Positions 1 through 12,408 of a stretch of DNA of 15,195 nt are shown one piece after another. The position numbers were made by a program, and so were the translations under genes. The notes beneath the pieces are model-generated. The model did no database searches, was not told the origin of the DNA, and worked only from the letters and a program-made list of their open reading frames with translations. Position 1 is the first letter of the stretch. Each line of letters starts with the position of its first letter. The DNA comes from Hepatocystis sp. ex Piliocolobus tephrosceles (Eukaryota; Apicomplexa; Aconoidasida; Haemosporida; Plasmodiidae), in the NCBI GenBank assembly GCA_902459845.2, contig CABPSV020000491.1, forward strand, positions 1 to 15,195, given 5' to 3'.

Positions 1-120
1 ACTAAAAAAAAATTATATTATACTATACTAAACTATACTATAATAAGCTATATTAAAAAAAAAAAAAAAAAAAAAAACTAAAAAAATAAACTGTATTATA
101 CCATACTAAACTATACTAAA

Positions 121-210
121 ACTATACCATAATAAGCTATACCATAATAAACTATATCATAATAAACTATACCATAATAAACTATACCATAATAAACTAT
201 ACCATAATAA
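121..210. repeat. 15-bp tandem repeat, six copies
   Basis: Six head-to-tail copies of a 15-base unit (ACTATACCATAATAA) run without a gap. The second copy differs at its first base and the third at one internal base. Related but diverged copies of the same words (ACTATA, AATAAACTA) lie on both sides between about 20 and 290, separated by poly(dA). It looks like a minisatellite in non-coding DNA, and no reading frame gives a plausible protein. Confidence 0.9.
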
Positions 211-450
211 ACTACTTAAAAAAAAACAAAAAAACTAAAAAAAAATAAACTATATTATACAATACTAAAATATAATATAATAAACTACATTAAAAAAAAA
301 ATAAACTAAAAAAAAACATAGAAATAATAATAAAAAATTAACAAGAGAAACCTACTGTTTGTTTATTTTTATAAAACATGTCCTTTCCGTCATTCATTGA
401 TTCCATACTATGCTTTATATTATTAAAAAACTATAGATAAAACTAAGACT

Positions 451-482
<32 letters not shown>

Positions 483-1092
483 GTTAGATGCTCATGTTTT
501 TAATATAATTAGCATTAAATTTAAATACATTTATATATGCGCACGCGCTAATATAAATATTATTTAAACTAAAAAATATTATACAATAAATATATAATTT
601 TAAACCTTTACTGATTGTCTTAAAAAAAAAAAAAAAAAAGTGACATTATACGTAACGTATACGCATAAACTTTTTAATAATAATTATAAAAAATGTTGTG
701 AAAATTATAATAAAAAGTGAAGCAAATATATACATATATAATTATATATAAATATATAGACAAATTAATATAACTACCAAATCAAGTGCAGGTAAAAAGT
801 TAAACTATATTTAAAAACTAAACGATAATACTTTAGAAGGCGCAAAAAGTATATACATATATATATATGTATGTATATATAAAACTAAACTAGTCAAATA
901 TGTATATATACATGCACATATTTTAATTTTAAATTCAAATATGAACATAAAATACAGAGGAATATAGATTTATCATATGTTTCTAAAACGATTTTTTTCG
1001 AATTGCATAGTTTAATAAAATTAAAAAAAAAAAAAGAAAAAATACATCTATGAAAATAAAAAGTGTTGAATATGAATAAATGAAAATATTGC

Positions 1093-1141
<49 letters not shown>

Positions 1142-1675
1142 CTAGTTTACATGTTATATATATAATCATCACATTTATGTTTATTTAATTAAAAATGCTA
1201 AAAGTATTAAAAACACATGAATAAAAAAAACGATTAAAAAATAAGTAACAAAAGTGTTATTAAAAAGTGCGACATTTTTTTTTTTTACAAATGTAAAAAA
1301 AAGGTATAATATTTTAAAGGCACATGTTTTATAAGTTTTTCATAATGAATAAAAAAAAAAAAAAAAAATAAAATATATTTAATTTCAACTGGATCTTTAA
1401 AGTGTCTTTTTTTTTTTTTTTTTTTTTTTCTCATCTATTATCATGATAAATTAAAATATTAACTTTTTCATAATATTGTCTTAAATTTGCTTAAGCTTTT
1501 GCAATTTCCAAAGTTATTGTAAAAAAAAAAAAAAAAAAAAAAATTATCTATAGCGAACTATTTATAGAGGCATTTGTTGCATTGCACATATTTAGAGCAT
1601 TGCTTCAAATTTTTAAAAATCAATATACTCTCGCATTTCATTTTTTTAATTATATTTTTTCATAACAAAAAACAT

Positions 1676-1678
<3 letters not shown>

Positions 1679-1771
<93 letters not shown>
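1679..1771. repeat. T-run / A-run / T-run homopolymer block
   Basis: About 40 T residues, then about 11 A residues, then about 40 T residues. The central A tract is complementary to either T flank, so the block can form alternative A:T hairpins. Exact lengths are uncertain because such runs are hard to sequence. It lies in non-coding DNA. Confidence 0.85.
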
Positions 1772-1772
<1 letters not shown>

Positions 1773-3189
1773 GAGTGTGCATTTTAGTATTATACGCTTT
1801 TTGTATATTATCAGCCTTATTTTATATAAGGTTGCACATAAATGCAAAAAGAGTTTATCTACATATGCACATTGCATATAAAATCATAAAATATTCTTAA
1901 TTAACATGTTTTTTTATATAACTACAGCGGTAAGCTTAATTATTAAAGTGAGAAAAAAATATATCAAAAAAAATAAAATAAAATATAATGGTAATAAAAC
2001 AGGTTGAAGCATATTTAAGTGTTAATTCTTTCAATGTTTTAGAAGAGCCTTTTTTTTTTTTTTTTTTTTAATTTGTGCTAAAGTAAACATATCATGTTTT
2101 CTAATATAAGCATTTTAAGAAAATACAAATAAGTTTTATATAAAAAGTATTTTATTTATTATTTATTTTTTAATTAAAATTGTTTAGGTTCGTATTTTTT
2201 TTTTTTTTTATTCTTTTCTCCCTTAGGTACATTTTTATGTTCATTCTTATTTATATTTTAATGCTTATATATATATATATATATATAATATACCAACAAT
2301 CCGACATATGTTAAAAAAAAACACTCATTTTGTTTGAGTTGAAACAATAATTGTCATGTCACTTATAAAAAAAATTATTGTGTTGTGAAAAAAACAAGTA
2401 AAATAAGGAAACAGCATTAAACTAAACGTCGCATGTTATAATAGCGTAATGTAAAAATAAAGTAAAAAAAAATAAAGCAAAAAAAAATAAAGTAAAATAG
2501 AGCGAAAAAAAAAAAAAATAAATAAAATAAAACACATTGAATATGTAATAATTAAACTACATTAAGCTTCCTGGTTTTATTTATTTATTTATTGAGATTA
2601 TTATTTCACTATTCATTTGCTATTATTTTTTTTTTTTATTTATTACTATTTGTTTATCATTTTTTCAATTTTTTTTAATAAATCACTATAGTTTAAACAT
2701 TTTTACACAACATAAAGCAAAACACGAAAAATTATTTCTCCTTTTCAGAAAAAAATCAATAACATTAACAAATAAAGTTATAGTTCTTAAAAAAAAATAA
2801 TGTCATATTTCATACATGTACATACATGTAAAACATATATATACATATACATAGTTAAGTGGAAGTGAAGACGTGAGTTATTGCATTAATATATATTTTT
2901 TTTTTTATATTCGTACTACATGTTGAATATTTTATTAAATTAAAATGTTCATTGTGAAAATAACAAGTAAGGTACCATTGTCATAATTTTAAAAAGCAAC
3001 TTAAAAAATTGTGTACCAATTTTTGTATAACACTGTAACATTAAATCTTATATAAAAAAAAAAAAAAAAAAGGAATATTATATAAATTTTATTTTATTCT
3101 GTCTAGCATTTTTTTAATTTTATTTTTTCCTCCTTCCCTCTTTTTTTTTTTTATTTTTTTTATTTTTTTTTATTTTGCTTTTCCTCCCA

Positions 3190-3678
3190 ATGGGTCATTT
3201 TAATAATATGAAAAATGTTATACATAACACAATCATCAGCCTTAAGAGAAATAAAATGGTAATAATTTTTTTTTTTTTTACAAGCAAGTAAAAAAAATAA
3301 GATAAAATAATAGCAAATAATAGTGAAAAATATTATAACAACTAAGAATGATAATAATAGTAAGAATAAGAGCAAACTGCAAAAATGAGTTAACTAATAA
3401 CATTATGTATATTATTTTATATTCTATTAAAAACATTTGTAGGATTTTTATGGTCAAAAATTAGCATTTTTAATTAAAAATATAATTTTTACAATTAGCA
3501 CTATCATTTCAATAGCAATCGGTTATTATAAACAAGACATAGCTTTAAGTGCGTATATACTCTTAGGAGCGACCGTCTTATGTTCTATAGTAATAATGCA
3601 TTACATATATTACATATATGTGTATATATTTTTTCTTACATGTCACTATGTGTTATATACATGCATTTATGTGTAAAT

Positions 3679-3725
<47 letters not shown>

Positions 3726-3828
3726 TTTTTTTTTTTAGCTTGTTATACCAACATGGCCTGTGTATTACAAAAACAATATCCAATGGACTAAAAGTGAAGA
3801 CTCATTAAAAAAGAAAAAAGAAAAATAA
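3190..3828 (+). CDS. SPC1: Signal peptidase complex subunit 1 (SPC1/SPC12), three exons
   Basis: Proposed exons are 3190-3258, 3443-3589 and 3739-3828, giving about 101 residues, which is normal for this family. SPC1 is a small two-span ER membrane subunit of the signal peptidase complex; it has no catalytic residues and modulates substrate selection. Exon 2 starts with DFYGQKLA, and the last codon of exon 1 is Met, so the join reproduces the family signature MDYxGQKLA. Two hydrophobic spans follow, linked by GYYKQD, where animal proteins have a short turn ending in QD or similar. Exon 3 opens with LVIPTWPVYYKNNIQW, matching the conserved PPWPxYxxxPLxW after span 2, then a short basic tail (KKKKEK) and TAA. 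Both introns are phase 0. The exon 1 start is uncertain: in-frame ATGs exist at 3190, 3208 and 3256. A rival tiny first exon at 3348-3359, with donor GTAAGA, would also be in phase. Family assignment is strong; the N-terminus is not. Confidence 0.86.
3259..3442 (+). other. Intron 1 of SPC1
   Basis: Phase-0 intron with donor ATG|GTAATAAT and acceptor ACATTTGTAG|GAT. A branch-point-like word (TAACTAATAAC, from 3391) lies about 45 bases before the acceptor. An in-frame TAG at 3440-3442 shows that exon 2 cannot simply extend upstream, so splicing is required. Confidence 0.7.
3590..3738 (+). other. Intron 2 of SPC1, containing (AT)n
   Basis: Phase-0 intron of 149 bases with donor ATA|GTAATAATG and acceptor TTTTTTTTAG|CTT. 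It holds an (AT)n microsatellite at about 3679-3722. Unspliced reading continues open for a while but reaches TAA at 3673-3675. Removing the intron joins the second membrane span to the PTWPVYYKN motif exactly as expected for SPC12. Confidence 0.85.
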
Positions 3829-3832
3829 AACA

Positions 3833-3873
3833 TTATACGTTATACGTTATATGTTATACGTTATACGTTATCG
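3833..3873. repeat. 7-bp tandem repeat (TTATACG)
   Basis: Five full copies and one partial copy of TTATACG begin five bases after the SPC1 stop codon; the third copy has T for C at position 6. The array lies in the presumed SPC1 3' UTR. Confidence 0.85.
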
Positions 3874-3984
3874 TATGGGAATATACACATTCCTTTGCAC
3901 ATGTATTTTACTATCTTATCTTTTTAAAAAAGCGTACATATAAATATAAAAACTTTCACCCTCACATTTTTTTAATTTTTTTTT

Positions 3985-4054
3985 ACTTCATTTTTTTTAC
4001 TTCATTTTTTTTACTTCATTTTTTTTACTTCATTTTTTTTACTGCATTTTTTTT
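3985..4054. repeat. 14-bp tandem repeat (ACTTCA plus eight T)
   Basis: Five copies of ACTTCATTTTTTTT start at 3985, 3999, 4013, 4027 and 4041; the last carries G for T at position 4 and merges into a long T run. The array sits between two converging stop codons. Confidence 0.9.
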
Positions 4055-4182
4055 TTTTTTTTTTTTTTTTTAATTAATATAAATGTAATACATATAAAAA
4101 ATGTTAAACTGTTGAATCTAAATACTGTTATTAATTGCTTAATTGAACCACGTGAGTTTAAAAGAATGAAAAAATATATGTA

Positions 4183-11101
<6,919 letters not shown>

Positions 11102-11170
11102 TTCATTTTGGAGATCATATAATTACATATACGCGTGTATACAAACATACGTACGTACGCACGTTAATAC

Positions 11171-11208
<38 letters not shown>

Positions 11209-11359
11209 TTATGTATATGTGTATATATGTATACGTGTATATATGTATACGTGTATATATATATATATATATATGCAAACCTTATTTGTTCACTCTAGTA
11301 CGAAAATAAAATAGAAATTTTTATTTTATACATTTTTATTATACTACTTTTGCTTTAAA
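11102..11359. promoter_or_regulatory. Probable 5' flank of the large minus-strand gene
   Basis: This is A+T-rich DNA directly upstream of the large gene's ATG (11101). It holds two (AT)n runs (about 11178-11196 and 11256-11274) and several TATACGTGTATA words. A GTACGTAC block lies at 11151-11158. GTAC is the core reported for the AP2-G regulator in P. falciparum, but a 4-base word proves nothing. If the candidate plus-strand gene at 11360 is real, this would be a shared divergent promoter. No TATA box or start site can be placed. Confidence 0.35.
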
Positions 11360-11858
11360 ATGTTATTTATAATTTCTCTTTTGATTATAGCCCTTTCATT
11401 GTTTAAAGTAACAAAATCGTCAATAAAACTTTTTAGCACATTTATCATTTTCTTTTTTTTGTATAAAAAAAAAAAAAAAAAAAAAAGAAAAGCGCCTAGT
11501 TATAAAATATTTGAAAGTTATATTTATATATTATGTATACAAAAAATAAAAAGCGAACGCCAAAAATGGTAAAAAGAAAATATAATTTTTTTTTTTTTCA
11601 AAATTTGCTAAGCAATCCATGGTGCATACAGCATAATATATATATGTGTGTATAAGAACATATATGTATATATGTATATATTTATGCGTCAACGGGAAGG
11701 AAGGAATAAAATTATGCATTTTAATGCAAAAACAGGGAGACAGTGTTATATTTATTCATAATGATAAAAAAACAAATTTATTTAAAATTAAATATTTAAA
11801 AAAAAAAAGTCACTACATAAGCAGATGGCCATTAAAAAAAATAAAAATTAAAAAATAA
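11360..11858 (+). CDS. Candidate small spliced gene, structure unresolved
   Basis: Two plus-strand reading frames suggest a small spliced gene. ATG at 11360 opens a hydrophobic, signal-peptide-like segment (MLFIISLLIIALSLFK). A second frame ending at TAA 11856-11858 encodes a compact basic tail that is not low complexity (GDSVIFIHNDKKTN, then YLKKKSHYISRWPLKK). A phase-0 join is possible from 11407 (AAAG|TAAC context, donor GT 11408-11409) to exon starts at 11700 (GGAAG|GAA) or 11736 (AACAG|GGA), giving about 56-68 residues. The second segment, from IKLCILM through KY-x5-H, faintly recalls organellar ribosomal protein bL33. I would not name it on that. Its position, divergent from the large gene and convergent with the next, leaves room for a transcript. 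It may equally be chance. Confidence 0.3.
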
Positions 11859-11916
11859 ATGAAAAATAAATGAAAAATAAATGAAAAATAAATGAAAAAT
11901 AAATGAAAAATAAATG
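11850..11916. repeat. 11-bp tandem repeat (GAAAAATAAAT)
   Basis: Six copies of an 11-base unit start around the TAA at 11856-11858 and recur at 11861, 11872, 11883, 11894 and 11905. The array follows the candidate small gene, so it would be in its 3' flank. Confidence 0.88.
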
Positions 11917-12408
11917 AAGAATCTCCTATGTAGACTAAAAATGCTGATATGCAATTATGTCGTTTTTTAAATTACGTTGTTTTTTAAATTACGTCGTTTT
12001 TTTAATAGATGGAAATTTACCAATAAGAAAAAAAAAAAACACGCGTATATATAGATAAAAACATACAAATATTTATGTATTTATAATAAAAATAATAACG
12101 CATGATAAATTTTAAGAATGTCAAAAAAAAAAAAAAAAAAAATATACGTAAAATGAAAAGTTAATGCCATATATAATATTATATATATATTTTTTTTTAT
12201 ATCATTGTTAAAATTTTAACAACAAAAAAATAAAAAAATAAAAAAAATAGAACACTTTAATTTAAAAAAGTGCAAAAAATTACAAAAAAAAAAAAAAAAT
12301 TCAAGTGGTTTAACTATTTTGTTAATCCCCTTCTTTTTCCCACTTCTTTTTTCCATATTTTTTTCCATTTTTTTTGCCATTTTTTTTGCCCACTTTACTC
12401 TTTCCTTT
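11859..12408. other. Intergenic 3' flank before the next minus-strand gene
   Basis: No gene is visible. After the 11-bp array comes a 17-bp unit (GTCGTTTTTTAAATTAC) in two copies plus a partial third (11959-12003). A/T homopolymers follow, then (12350-12395) a T-rich stretch with repeated CCATTTTTT words that is probably the 3' UTR of the 12409-15195 gene. Confidence 0.55.

Larger units (their letters stand above)
1..3189. other. A+T-rich gene-poor interval upstream of SPC1
   Basis: No gene can be defended here. The stretch is dominated by poly(dA) and poly(dT) tracts (for example 459-481, 1099-1134, 1409-1430, 1521-1543 and 1679-1771), a 15-bp tandem array near the left end and short (AT)n runs. 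A few islands of mixed composition interrupt it (about 340-420, 535-555, 780-845, 1770-1900, 2285-2455). A long ORF on the plus strand at 1574-1900 is mostly Phe encoded by T runs and is not credible. The right part should contain the promoter and 5' UTR of the SPC1 gene that begins near 3190. I see no tRNA, rRNA or recognisable snRNA. Confidence 0.6.
3829..4182. other. Convergent 3' flank between SPC1 and the large minus-strand gene
   Basis: No gene here. It holds the 3' UTRs of two converging genes. From the left there is a 7-bp array (TTATACG, about 5.8 copies, 3833-3873), T-rich DNA, a 14-bp array (3985-4054) and a T run of about 25. A CACGTG palindrome lies at 4150-4155. The paired T-rich and A-rich sequence is typical of Plasmodium 3' flanks and shows no recognisable terminator element. 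Confidence 0.6.

Noticed and set aside
121..210. CRISPR-like array
   Set aside because: The units are contiguous with no unique spacers, and the organism is eukaryotic.
894..1094. 66-codon minus-strand open frame
   Set aside because: It is rich in F, I and Y as expected from random A+T DNA, and I saw no splice context or family motif.
1574..1900. 108-codon plus-strand open frame
   Set aside because: Most of it is Phe and Lys encoded by T and A homopolymers; the remaining tail has no recognisable motif.
3160..3375. 71-codon minus-strand open frame
   Set aside because: It is the shadow of SPC1 exon 1 and intron 1; the plus strand has the family signature.
11646..11719. Independent short frames around (TATG)n
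   Set aside because: They are built from ATATGTAT repeats; only the segment after about 11700 looks coding, and it is treated in the candidate spliced gene.
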